Assembly: GCA_945890485.1 (NCBI GenBank)
Contig: CAMDCN010000004.1
Span: forward strand, 289,813 to 353,812
Source: Candidatus Sulfopaludibacter sp. SbA3
GTDB taxonomy: Bacteria > Acidobacteriota > Terriglobia > Bryobacterales > Bryobacteraceae
Direction of reading: 5' to 3'
DNA: 64,000 nt
Shown here: one piece after another, positions 53,901 through 61,432 of the stretch
Layout of the letters: the number at the start of each line of letters is the position of its first letter
Numbering within the stretch: position 1 is the stretch's first letter
Made by a program: the position numbers and the translations under genes
The notes under the pieces: generated by a model
Told to the model about the DNA's origin: nothing
Database searches by the model: none
The model's input: only the letters and a program-made list of their open reading frames with translations

Positions 53901-55659
53901 GCACCGTCGCGTGACTGGCCAGCGCGCCCCGCCGTGGCGGAAACGCTTCGCTCCTCGTGAGCAGCCCGCCCGCCAGCGGTTTCATCACCAGCACTCCGAC
54001 TCCCAAATCCGAGCAGAGAGCAAGGATCTCGCCATTGCGCGCCAGGTTTTCCGTCTCCCGGCCGTCGGGTGGAGGCGAAGTGAGCAAGTGGAAACCCAAG
54101 GCATTGTGCGCCATCATGATGGCGTCGAAATGTCCACTGCGAGCCAGTCTCCCGATGTATTCCGGGGAGCCGTGCGTTGTGCAGAAGGTTGCTCCTAGCC
54201 GGCCCTCCTGCTTCTTCCGTTCCAGAAACTCGACCATGCCGTTCCGTCCCCAGACATTCTCCTGGTAGGCCTCCCGGTCATCGATACAGGCGATGCCGAA
54301 CAGATCCAGCCGATCGGTGCCCAGCCGCTGGCAGGTCTGTTCAAAGAGCCGCTCGAACTCCGACACCGGCCCGAAGCGATTGCCCGGCACATCAAAGCCC
54401 TGGGAAGCGACAATGACCTTTGCCCGAGTTTGCCGCATGGCTTTGCCGATAAACTCCTCTGCCCGGCCGTAATCCGGCGCCGTGTGCAGCAGAGTTACGC
54501 CGCCCTCGAATCCCGCCAGCAGGGTGTCGATCGCCTGCCGTTCGGGTAGCACCTGAAACTGGCATGTACCAAAGCCGATGGCGGAGACATGCAGGCCGGA
54601 CCTGCCGAGCCGGCGATACTCCATCTCTGGCGATTGCGTTGCATTCTGAATCTGCACCAGTTCGGGGAACGGCGACCGGACGACCTGATAGGCTTGTTCC
54701 ACGCGTTTGCCGATCTCCATCTCCGGCGTGAACCGGTTGCCGGTGTGCCCAAAGGTAACGAGGTGGTTTTCGGCTTCCAGATCGTGTCGCAGGGCTGCCA
54801 GCGCGTTCACCACAGATTGGCTGGAATCCGGTTCGTCAAAGTCGATATCGAGGATGATCGAATCGGGTTTGAGGCGCCGGCATTGCTCGGTGAACCCCAA
54901 TCGGTCCATCTCCGTCGCATTCTGAACCTTCATGATGTACTTCACGCTGACGCGGGCGCCCAGTTCCTTCCACTTCTTCAGGTTTCCCCATACGCGGGCG
55001 AAGTAATCGTGGGCCTTGATGCGGCGGTAAGTAGCCGGAGTTCCTGCGTCGACTGAGCAGATGATGTGGACGTTCTTCGGCCGCGGAACCCGCAGCGTCT
55101 CCAGGTTACGAGTGCCATTGGTGTGGATGTAGTTGAAGGCGCCGGCGAGGAGAAGTAACTCCAACACCTGCGAAAAATCCGTGTAGAAAGTGGGCTCTCC
55201 GCCGCCGCCCCAGTCAACGATCGCGTTCGGCGACAGTTTGCCCCTTTGCAAGAGGTCCTGAATAGTGTCCGCGATCAGGTAGGGTTGAAACTTCCGCGCG
55301 GCGACGGCCAGACCCTTAGTCTGTAACTCGCAGTAGTTACATTCGATATTGCAGTAGACCCAGTTTCCCAGACCGAGATAGTCGATGGCGAATTCTTTCT
55401 CTGGCCATTCCTTAAGCTCGAGCATGGCGCAGCCGGCGCAAGCCGGGAAGCGCCCGGGAAGCTGATTCGCCTGCTGGATTTGCAGCCGCAGAGCTTCAAG
55501 GGCTTCGAGAGGAAACGAACCGCCATCAAAATCGCATATCTTCGGCTGGCCGGTGTTGTGGTGCGGTACTGAGCAGATGTGCAGGCTGCTGTAATGAAAA
55601 CTAACTCCACCCTCAATGAAGGCGCAGCTCCATCGGGCACTACGCGGGGCAGTGGACAC
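50989..55659 (-). CDS. Giant fusion: radical SAM - AKR - Fe-S - Ig repeats - class III aminotransferase
   Basis: The 1556-aa protein starts at a GTG with AGGA five bases upstream. Residues 95-330: radical SAM domain with CNIECNYC (C103, C107, C110) and GGGEPTF. Residues 347-630: aldo/keto reductase fold (YRRLGRSGLHVSAIGFGTCQ), but the D-Y-K-H tetrad reads H392-Y397-Q420-A457. Residues 647-657: ferredoxin-type CSRCGKCDETC; a second cluster is C699, C702, C707, C709. Residues 750-860, 892-1004 and 1013-1126: three Ig-like repeats (WFEQHGARPLHVTV). Residues 1145-1545: class III PLP aminotransferase like glutamate-1-semialdehyde aminomutase, with DEIITGFR (D1361) and Lys1389 in GKALSGG. No signal peptide. 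The product is unknown. It converges on the ROK gene with 8 bp between. Confidence 0.85.
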   Translation of the reverse strand: MSTAPRSARWSCAFIEGGVSFHYSSLHICSVPHHNTGQPKICDFDGGSFPLEALEALRLQIQQANQLPGRFPACAGCAMLELKEWPEKEFAIDYLGLGNWVYCNIECNYCELQTKGLAVAARKFQPYLIADTIQDLLQRGKLSPNAIVDWGGGGEPTFYTDFSQVLELLLLAGAFNYIHTNGTRNLETLRVPRPKNVHIICSVDAGTPATYRRIKAHDYFARVWGNLKKWKELGARVSVKYIMKVQNATEMDRLGFTEQCRRLKPDSIILDIDFDEPDSSQSVVNALAALRHDLEAENHLVTFGHTGNRFTPEMEIGKRVEQAYQVVRSPFPELVQIQNATQSPEMEYRRLGRSGLHVSAIGFGTCQFQVLPERQAIDTLLAGFEGGVTLLHTAPDYGRAEEFIGKAMRQTRAKVIVASQGFDVPGNRFGPVSEFERLFEQTCQRLGTDRLDLFGIACIDDREAYQENVWGRNGMVEFLERKKQEGRLGATFCTTHGSPEYIGRLARSGHFDAIMMAHNALGFHLLTSPPPDGRETENLARNGEILALCSDLGVGVLVMKPLAGGLLTRSEAFPPRRGALASHATVPAESILRQLLEDPRITSVVPGTASVNEALQNAAAGAKRAPVSAGAREALTGLLSEVQATVCSRCGKCDETCSQELPLSQMLRSALVNQHPSAIYELHKDCEYFEVYPYLELACTTCSSVTCGCPVGLRVPALLQGAHQQMREMADQGMIPAVKERQTLLYGNPEFGARLLNWHIPAQWEAARPLCLYVHVENTGSRGWYPPEGEHPAEVRLLVDVEGQPVQSLSLPRDVQPYCRYRFVFDVTPPAEASRLTVRLTLVAQQEEFRRDAGVEIYSGEVMVIEGPTTSRENAPEKRKPNESMAAAGPYGVTWLASDLPATMPAGEAHRVRLHVKNQGTRRWPANHPAGYSVNLLVYQNAKLLRTVDLPHDVESGEQVEFDFWLGFPPEPVRGIRSLRFTFVEQNTAWFEQHGARPLHVTVPVTEADRRPEYGVQWLDHNLPVNWPAGAAYQVYLRCRNTGARIWRRTESEGRSTQLALLINGALTRQIELPADTLPDEEALFTFRLEAPAAVGIYTLRFTLLEQHVAWFTGPGAESLDWELQVGPPPVGPSAEAMAISMDSNWAFWLPGECILKSRSGRPYPSVMAKATGCRLTDLEGNEWIDLAMTGGSALLGYAHAEVQAAVAAQLASSALLTLPHVLEIEVSQMLRRRTPGAEMVVFGKHGSDACTVAVRLARLHTGRRKILYSGYHGWHDWYVQHTHPGLAAPGSYPELFRFPPNDTRSLEQLLADHAGEVAAVMIEPGAQAVSVDGPILDADPEFLAATRRLCDRLGIVLIFDEIITGFRYPKGSVQQATGVAPDLTCWGKALSGGMALSALTGKKAIMAGALSNAAYYPTFRGEMYSLAAAKAALTIYERDDVPAAVDRIGRRLFEGIDAAGREVGARGAMIGLPIRMIYRYAEPDPLVRRLRRTMLQQELLQRGVLTFVGYMLPSLAHDEATLDKVIAAYREALAVVEQVAEADAFARHLEIPLLQ

Positions 55660-55780
55660 AAGATTCCTAACTAAGAACTGCGGGCGAACGACTACAGTCT
55701 CACTGTGACGGTGGATCTGTCAAACGATTGGCTTTCGCTAAGGCGTCCAGCCGGTGGAGGTGAAACCTTGCGCGAAGAAT

Positions 55781-56839
55781 TTACTTCTCCCCAGTCACTT
55801 CACTGACCATGCGAAAGAAGGATCGTTTCCGGTCGGTGTTCAATCCCCAGTTCACCGGTGGGCTCTGATAACCGTCCGGATCAAAGTAGCCCCAACCGGC
55901 GTATTCATCGATTGCTGCCTTGAAATTGTTATCGTCCTTCTCGAAATCGAAGTGGTCGTCCTCGTTAAAGAGGATGGGCTTGGGGCGGTAGCTGGGCTGC
56001 TGCCGGACTCGCTGCACCATCTGACGGATCACGGCAGGGTCCTTGACCCCATTGCCGTGAAGAATCACAAAGTCCGATGCGGCAACAACCGGTTCCGCCG
56101 GGATCCGGCCGCCGTTGAAACTGGTTCCAACAAGTAGCCGCCGGCCTCGCTTGGTGAGCTTCTGCACCTCCCGAATCAAGACCGGGATCAATTCCGGTTT
56201 TATCGACGCTTGCTGGTAGCCCCGGTTGTCGCACTCGTTAGCCACTTCAATTAGGACATTGCGATAGTCGCGTGACAGAATGAAGTCCGCCGTGTCCATC
56301 AACGCCTTGCGGACCGCTTTTTCCGAACTCAGCCGCTCGTCCTGGCCGAAGTAGAAGACGCTGACGATCGGAACCATGCCAAGTTCATTGGCCCGGTCGA
56401 GGATCCGGCCCAGCCGCTTCCGATACTCCGGATAGATAGATCCGTCGGCCCGAAAGGCGCCCGTCTCCCACGGCTGATCTTTGGAATATCCTTCCGGGCT
56501 GCCGCCTTGCATCCCGATTGTGAAACTCAGCAGGCCGTGACGGCGCCATTCGGGCATCGCGGCAATAAATTCGTTGGTGTTGCGGCTGGCGTCCCAGCGT
56601 CCAGTGTCGGGGTATTTCCAGCGATCGACGGTCAACGAGTTTCGGTCGTCGAAGATGCCCTGAATCATCCGGGAGTTGAGGAGCAGGCCCTCAATCTTCT
56701 TGCCCTTCCAACTGCGGCCGGCGTATGTCGGCTTTCCGTTGATCAGGAATCGATCGCCGTCAATGGCCACTTCGGTACGGGGCGAGGCCGCATAGAGAGG
56801 CGTCGAGAGAGCGGAGAGCACGAATGTCCGTCTTTGCAT
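55781..56839 (-). CDS. Tat-exported GH5-like glycoside hydrolase
   Basis: The 352-aa protein starts with a twin-arginine-type signal (MQRRTFVLSALSTPLYAA). A TIM-barrel glycosidase layout follows: FLINGKPTYAG, the acid/base Glu in NVLIEVANECDN (about residue 199, the NE pair of clan A), and a probable nucleophile Glu in PILFNEDDHFD (about 293). This suits a GH5-like or related clan-A enzyme acting outside the cell. The substrate is not readable. It is not obviously in an operon; the giant fusion gene begins 121 bp downstream. Confidence 0.75.
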   Translation of the reverse strand: MQRRTFVLSALSTPLYAASPRTEVAIDGDRFLINGKPTYAGRSWKGKKIEGLLLNSRMIQGIFDDRNSLTVDRWKYPDTGRWDASRNTNEFIAAMPEWRRHGLLSFTIGMQGGSPEGYSKDQPWETGAFRADGSIYPEYRKRLGRILDRANELGMVPIVSVFYFGQDERLSSEKAVRKALMDTADFILSRDYRNVLIEVANECDNRGYQQASIKPELIPVLIREVQKLTKRGRRLLVGTSFNGGRIPAEPVVAASDFVILHGNGVKDPAVIRQMVQRVRQQPSYRPKPILFNEDDHFDFEKDDNNFKAAIDEYAGWGYFDPDGYQSPPVNWGLNTDRKRSFFRMVSEVTGEK

Positions 56840-56897
56840 CGCCTACATCTTATCCCACAAAGTCTGCTACAGACTTCCGGAACTGACTTGGAGAAGA

Positions 56898-56974
56898 TGG
56901 TGGGCCTGTGGAGACTCGAACTCCAGACCTCTACCGTGTCAAGGTAGCGCTCTAACCAACTGAGCTACAGGCCC
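56898..56974 (-). tRNA. tRNA-Val (anticodon GAC)
   Basis: The minus strand folds as a full cloverleaf: acceptor GGGCCTG/CAGGCCC, D-arm GCTCAGTTGGTTAGAGC, anticodon arm CTACCTTGACACGGTAG with loop anticodon GAC, and T-arm TGGAGTTCGAGTCTCCA. The discriminator base is A and the CCA end is encoded (56898-56900). It lies alone between the GH5-like gene and the glycosyltransferase. Confidence 0.95.
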
Positions 56975-57038
56975 TTGGGGGGCAAAACTGTAGATTAGCA
57001 CAGGATTGCGCTCCACGCTAGAATGAAGGGAGGATTTT

Positions 57039-58028
57039 ATGGCTGCCCCCGTTCTCTCCATCGTCATTCCGATTCACAACGAGGAGCCGGCCATCTTGCC
57101 GCTTTATGATCGCCTGACCCGGGTGCTCGAATCCCTCGGCAAAAGCTACGAAATTCTCTTTATCGACGACGCCTCCACCGACCGGTCGTTTGACCTGCTC
57201 GCCAACCTCGTCGAAACCGACGGCCGGTTGAAAGTCATCCGTCTGCGCCGCAACTTTGGCCAAACCGCCGCTCTCGCCGCCGGTTTCGATGAAGCCATCG
57301 GCTCCATCATCATCTCTCTTGACGGCGATCTGCAGCACGAGCCCGAAGATATCCCGCTCCTGCTCGAAAAGATCGAACAGGGCTACGATATCGCCAGCGG
57401 CTGGCGAAAGCATCGCATCGATAACGCCGTCACCCGAAAAATCCCCTCGCGAATCGCCAATTGGCTCATGGCCAAAGCGAGCGGCATCGAACTCCATGAC
57501 TTCGGCACGACATTTAAGGCCTACCGCGCAGAGATCCTGAAAGACATCAATCTGTACGGTGAGCTCCACCGGTTCATTCCGGCCCTAGCGAGTTTTTACG
57601 GCGCCCGAATCGTAGAGGTTCCGATTAAGAACGTCCCCCGTTCCGCGGGCGCCAGCCACTACGGCTTGGGCCGCACGATGAAAGTGTTCTTCGACATCAT
57701 CACAATCCGCTTCCTGCTCACCTACTTCACCCGGCCGATGCACTTCTTCGGCAAATGGGGATTACTGGGCCTGGTCTGTGGCGGAGCCATCATGGCGTAT
57801 CTGCTGGTTTATAAACTGCTCGACTTCCAGCGCGACCTGGTGACCGATCACGGGCCACTGATGGTTCTGGGCGCCATCCTGCTGCTTGCGGGCCTGATGC
57901 TGTTTTCCACCGGCTTCCTGGGCGAAGTGATGATCCGGACCTACTTTGAAAGCCAGGGCCGCCGCATCTACGCCGTCCGCGAGATCCGGGCAAGAAAAGA
58001 TGGCGTGCCCCACGATTCCAACCGCTAA
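57039..58028 (+). CDS. Family 2 glycosyltransferase (DPM1/GtrB-like)
   Basis: The 329-aa protein has a GT-A catalytic domain: LSIVIPIHNEE, EILFIDDASTDRSFD (the DDxS motif), ALAAGFDEAIG and IISLDGDLQHEPED (metal-binding DxD). Two C-terminal membrane helices (about 237-260 and 272-295) follow. This is the layout of polyprenyl-phosphate glycosyltransferases such as ArnC, GtrB and DPM1. It transfers a sugar to a lipid carrier at the inner membrane. GGGAGG sits five bases before the ATG. Confidence 0.9.
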   Translation: MAAPVLSIVIPIHNEEPAILPLYDRLTRVLESLGKSYEILFIDDASTDRSFDLLANLVETDGRLKVIRLRRNFGQTAALAAGFDEAIGSIIISLDGDLQHEPEDIPLLLEKIEQGYDIASGWRKHRIDNAVTRKIPSRIANWLMAKASGIELHDFGTTFKAYRAEILKDINLYGELHRFIPALASFYGARIVEVPIKNVPRSAGASHYGLGRTMKVFFDIITIRFLLTYFTRPMHFFGKWGLLGLVCGGAIMAYLLVYKLLDFQRDLVTDHGPLMVLGAILLLAGLMLFSTGFLGEVMIRTYFESQGRRIYAVREIRARKDGVPHDSNR

Positions 58029-58046
58029 CGCTAGTAGAATAGGCGC

Positions 58047-58805
58047 ATGATTCTTGGCGCCGTCACCTACAACATCTGCAAAGACTGGGATCTCGAAACG
58101 CTGATCACAAAGCTCGAAAAGGCCGGTTTCGCCGGCGTTGAGTTGCGCACCTCGCACGCGCACAAAGTGGAACCCACGATCAGCGCGGCCGAACGGCAGA
58201 CGGTGCGCCAACGATTCGAGCGCAGCAAGGTGCGCCTGGTGAGTTTTGGGACTACGGCGGAGTTCCAGTCGCCGGATCCGGCGGTCCGCGCGAAGAACGT
58301 TGCTGACGCCAAGGCGTTTATCGACCTCGCGCACGACACCCGCGCCTGGGGCATTAAAGTGCGGCCGAACGGATTTGCGGCCGGGACCGACAAGGACGCA
58401 ACGGTTCGCAACATTGGCGCCTCTCTAAAGGAACTTGGCGAGTACGGCGCGGGAAAGGGCGTTGAAATCTGGATGGAGGTTCATGGCCGCGAAACGCAGG
58501 ATCCGCCGGTCTCCGCCGCGATCATGCGGGCAGCCAACCATCCAAACGTTGGCGTTTGTTGGAACTCGAACCCGACCGATATTGTGAACGGTTCCATCAA
58601 GCCGAGCTTTGATCTGCTGCGGCCATGGATCAAGAACGTCCATATCAACGAACTGGCGAGCCCTTATCCCTACCGCGAACTCTTCACCCTCCTGCGCAAA
58701 AGCGGCTACGACCGCTATACGCTTTGCGAGGCGCAGGAGAGTAAGGAGCCCGAGCGCTTTCTGGTCTGGTACCACGCCCTTTGGCGCGAGCTAAACCGGC
58801 CGTAG
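58047..58805 (+). CDS. Sugar phosphate isomerase/epimerase (AP-endonuclease-2 fold)
   Basis: The 252-aa protein has the xylose-isomerase-like TIM barrel: AGVELRTSHAHKVEPTI, GVEIWMEVHGRETQDPPV (metal-binding Glu and His), NHPNVGVCWNSNPTDI and IKNVHINELASPYPYRELF. It likely isomerises or epimerises a sugar or cyclitol. It follows the glycosyltransferase by 18 bp and may be co-transcribed. The last 15 bp overlap the convergent gene. Confidence 0.85.
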   Translation: MILGAVTYNICKDWDLETLITKLEKAGFAGVELRTSHAHKVEPTISAAERQTVRQRFERSKVRLVSFGTTAEFQSPDPAVRAKNVADAKAFIDLAHDTRAWGIKVRPNGFAAGTDKDATVRNIGASLKELGEYGAGKGVEIWMEVHGRETQDPPVSAAIMRAANHPNVGVCWNSNPTDIVNGSIKPSFDLLRPWIKNVHINELASPYPYRELFTLLRKSGYDRYTLCEAQESKEPERFLVWYHALWRELNRP

Positions 58806-59228
58806 GTCGGCGGTGTCTTCAACCTGGAATCGCTCAATGTAGCGGTTGAAATAAGCCGCACGGGTTTCGTGGGCGCAGTTGAGGATCCGGGCCACACGCT
58901 CCTGTTCCCGGCTGATCACCAGCTCATCCTGGCTTCGCGGCACCGGTAGCAGGGCGCGATGCCCGTCGACATCGACGAAGAGATAGTCGCGGAGCTTCGA
59001 TTTCCGATACCAGAGTTGGAACTGCGCCCGGAAGGCCCGGGAACTCGGGTATCGTTTAGCCCAAGGTTCATCGAACTCCTCGGGCTTCGGACCCTTAAGC
59101 GAAAACGGTTTACCCTGAAGCCGAATGTCCAGATCATGCTCGTAGACCCAGCTCTGGCGGTCGTCGTCGAAGATCCAATCCTCGGACCGGCTCTCCATGA
59201 CAGTTGTGATTACTTGTTGCAGCGTCAT
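58791..59228 (-). CDS. Hypothetical protein (145 aa)
   Basis: No family is recognised. The protein is soluble and rich in charged residues, with no signal peptide or cysteine pattern. The middle (FRAQFQLWYRKSKLRDYLFV, then DVDGHRALLPVPRSQDELVI) looks like a compact alpha/beta fold. Its ATG overlaps the stop of the upstream gene by 4 bp (ATGA), so it is the third gene of the amidohydrolase operon. Coupling supports its being real. Confidence 0.65.
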   Translation of the reverse strand: MTLQQVITTVMESRSEDWIFDDDRQSWVYEHDLDIRLQGKPFSLKGPKPEEFDEPWAKRYPSSRAFRAQFQLWYRKSKLRDYLFVDVDGHRALLPVPRSQDELVISREQERVARILNCAHETRAAYFNRYIERFQVEDTADLRPV

Positions 59229-59791
59229 TCGCCGACGGTATCATCCCACCGGTTTTCGTCAAGAGTTTTTTGAAAACGCCGCGGGCCCCACCGTTCTCGT
59301 ACCGCGGGACCCAACCGGACCCCGGCAAACGTCACCATCATGGCGAACAGCGCCAGCGACGTGGCGATGGCCCAATAGCGGCGGGCCGGCGTTGGTCCGC
59401 GCAGTTCCGTCACGGGCGAGCGCTCCTCGCCGAACACAAGCTCCATGCGCAGATCAATGAGCGAATGACCCAAATTCTGCTGCCGGTTCTCGATCGTCAC
59501 CTGGTATTGCCCGGCCTGATCAAGCTTTACCCGACGGCTGCCGTTGGCCTCGTAGCCGCTATCGAAGGCGGTGGCGGAGGCATTGCGATCCACCACCAGA
59601 ACCCGGACGGCCTCCCCTGGCGGCTTGACGTTCCAATGCAGGTCCAACGCCGCTTTCTGCTGGGGCAGCGGCAGTTCGTAGCTGCGGGAACGCAAAGCCT
59701 CGATCCGCACCAACTCTTCGAGCAGTACGACACGCCGGGGTTCGGCGAAGGCCGAACAGGCGAATAACGAAACGAAGCCAATCCACCTCAT
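59225..59791 (-). CDS. Hypothetical exported single-pass membrane protein
   Basis: The 188-aa product has a signal peptide (MRWIGFVSLFACSAFA), a beta-rich periplasmic domain (YELPLPQQKAALDLHWNVKP, GQYQVTIENRQQNLGHSLID) and one helix near the C-terminus (YWAIATSLALFAMMVTFAGV) with a basic cytoplasmic tail. The layout is reminiscent of GOLD/p24-like domains, but that is only a likeness. It overlaps both neighbours by 4 bp and may assist the amidohydrolase. Confidence 0.65.
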   Translation of the reverse strand: MRWIGFVSLFACSAFAEPRRVVLLEELVRIEALRSRSYELPLPQQKAALDLHWNVKPPGEAVRVLVVDRNASATAFDSGYEANGSRRVKLDQAGQYQVTIENRQQNLGHSLIDLRMELVFGEERSPVTELRGPTPARRYWAIATSLALFAMMVTFAGVRLGPAVRERWGPRRFQKTLDENRWDDTVGE

Positions 59792-61422
59792 TGCGCCCCG
59801 AAAACGGTCTGGCCTCCCAGAACAGTCATCCGCACCTTAATCTTGGGAATGGCCAGCTCCGGAACTGTCATCAGGTCCTGATCGAGAACCACGAAATCCG
59901 CCACTTTCCCGACTTCGAGCGAGCCCTTGGCCTTCTCCTCGAATGCCGCGTAGGCACCGCCCAAAGTGAATGACTCGAGCGCTTCTGCCCGGGTCAGCTT
60001 CTGGTCCGGCATCCAGCCCCCCTGCGGGAACCCTTTCTGATCCTGCCGGGCTACGGCCGCGAAAAGGCCATAGAAAGGGTTGGGCTCCTCGACCGGGAAA
60101 TCGGACCCGTTTGCGAACTTCACGCCGGTATTCAGCATTCGGCGCCACGCGTAGGCGCCCATGATGCGGTCCGGGCCCATGCGCTTTACCGCCCAGCGCA
60201 TGTCGGAGGTCGCGTGGGTAGTCTGCATGGAGGCGATCACGCCAAAGCGGCGGAACTTTTCAAAATCCGGCAGAGAGACGGCCTGCGCGTGCTCGATGCG
60301 AAAGCGCTTATTGTTGTTCTCGCCGAGGACGGCGCCGTAGGCATCAAGGGCGACGCGGTTGGCCCGGTCGCCGATGGCGTGGGTGGCGACCTGAAAGCCC
60401 TTCGCGGCGGCTTCGCGGGAGACCTTCTCGATAGTTTCCTGTTTCAGGATCAGCAATCCCGAGTTGCCGGGGTCGTCCGAGTACGGCTGCCAGAAGGCGG
60501 CTCCGCGGGACCCCATCGCGCCATCGGCCACCAGTTTGATGGACCGCACTGTGAGGTATTCGCCCACTTCCGGCCCCCGCTTTAAGTACTCCTGCCACAG
60601 AGGCCCTTCCCCCCCGATCATGGCGTAGACCCGCACCGGGAGCAGCTTTTCGGCCACCAGTTGCTTATAGGCGCGGAGCACCTGGGCGGATACCCCGGCG
60701 TCGTGCACCGAAGTCATCCCGAGCTTGGCGCACTCGAGGGCGGCGGCCCGCAGGCGCTGCCGGATTTGGTCGTCGGTGGCAGGTGGAATCTTTGAACTGA
60801 CCAGTCCCTGCGCCCGATCGATCAGGATGCCGGTGGCGTCTCCTTTCGCGTCGCGGACGATCTTTCCGCCCATCGGGTCCGGCGTCTCCCTGGTGATTCC
60901 GGCGATTTCCAAGGCCCGCTTGTTCACCCACGCAGCGTGGCCGTCGACGCGCGTCAGATACACCGGGCGATCGGGCGCGGCCTTCGTTAACGCGGTATGG
61001 TCGGGGAAATCACCGCCCCAATTCGTCTGGTCCCAGGCCCGGCCCTGCACCCAACCGCCGGCCGGCAGCGATGCGGCGCGCTTGGCGACGATGGCGGCGA
61101 CGTCCGCCACGGAGTTTACGCTACGCAGGTCAAACGTCTCCACCATGAAGCCGAAGCCGGCCATGTGGACGTGGCTATCAATCAGCCCGGGGATGACGGT
61201 GGCTCCCTTCATGTCGATGATGCGAGTACCCGTACCGATGTGGCCCGCGACGGAATCGCCAATGGCGACGATCTTCCCTGCCCTGACGGCTAACGACTTC
61301 GCTTTCGGCTGCGCCGGATTCACCGTGTAGATGTTGGCGTTTACAATCGCCAGATCCGCAGCCTCCGGAGCCGCGCTGAGCCCCCCTGCTAAGGCTACGA
61401 AAAGCATTAAAATAGGGAGCAT
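59788..61422 (-). CDS. Exported amidohydrolase family 3 (YtcJ-like)
   Basis: The product from the ATG at 61422 is 544 aa with a signal peptide (MLPILMLFVALAGGLSAA). The amidohydrolase pattern is clear: GLIDSHVHMAGF (HxH metal site), SIKLVADGAMGSRGAAFW (lysine-containing strand), FQVATHAIGDRAN (His), RIEHAQAVS (His) and FANGSDFPVE (Asp). YtcJ-type enzymes hydrolyse amide or imide bonds of unknown natural substrates. Upstream open frame is rejected because it overlaps the divergent gene. It heads a three-gene coupled operon to 58791. Confidence 0.88.
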   Translation of the reverse strand: MLPILMLFVALAGGLSAAPEAADLAIVNANIYTVNPAQPKAKSLAVRAGKIVAIGDSVAGHIGTGTRIIDMKGATVIPGLIDSHVHMAGFGFMVETFDLRSVNSVADVAAIVAKRAASLPAGGWVQGRAWDQTNWGGDFPDHTALTKAAPDRPVYLTRVDGHAAWVNKRALEIAGITRETPDPMGGKIVRDAKGDATGILIDRAQGLVSSKIPPATDDQIRQRLRAAALECAKLGMTSVHDAGVSAQVLRAYKQLVAEKLLPVRVYAMIGGEGPLWQEYLKRGPEVGEYLTVRSIKLVADGAMGSRGAAFWQPYSDDPGNSGLLILKQETIEKVSREAAAKGFQVATHAIGDRANRVALDAYGAVLGENNNKRFRIEHAQAVSLPDFEKFRRFGVIASMQTTHATSDMRWAVKRMGPDRIMGAYAWRRMLNTGVKFANGSDFPVEEPNPFYGLFAAVARQDQKGFPQGGWMPDQKLTRAEALESFTLGGAYAAFEEKAKGSLEVGKVADFVVLDQDLMTVPELAIPKIKVRMTVLGGQTVFGAQ

Positions 61423-61432
61423 GGAAGATAGT

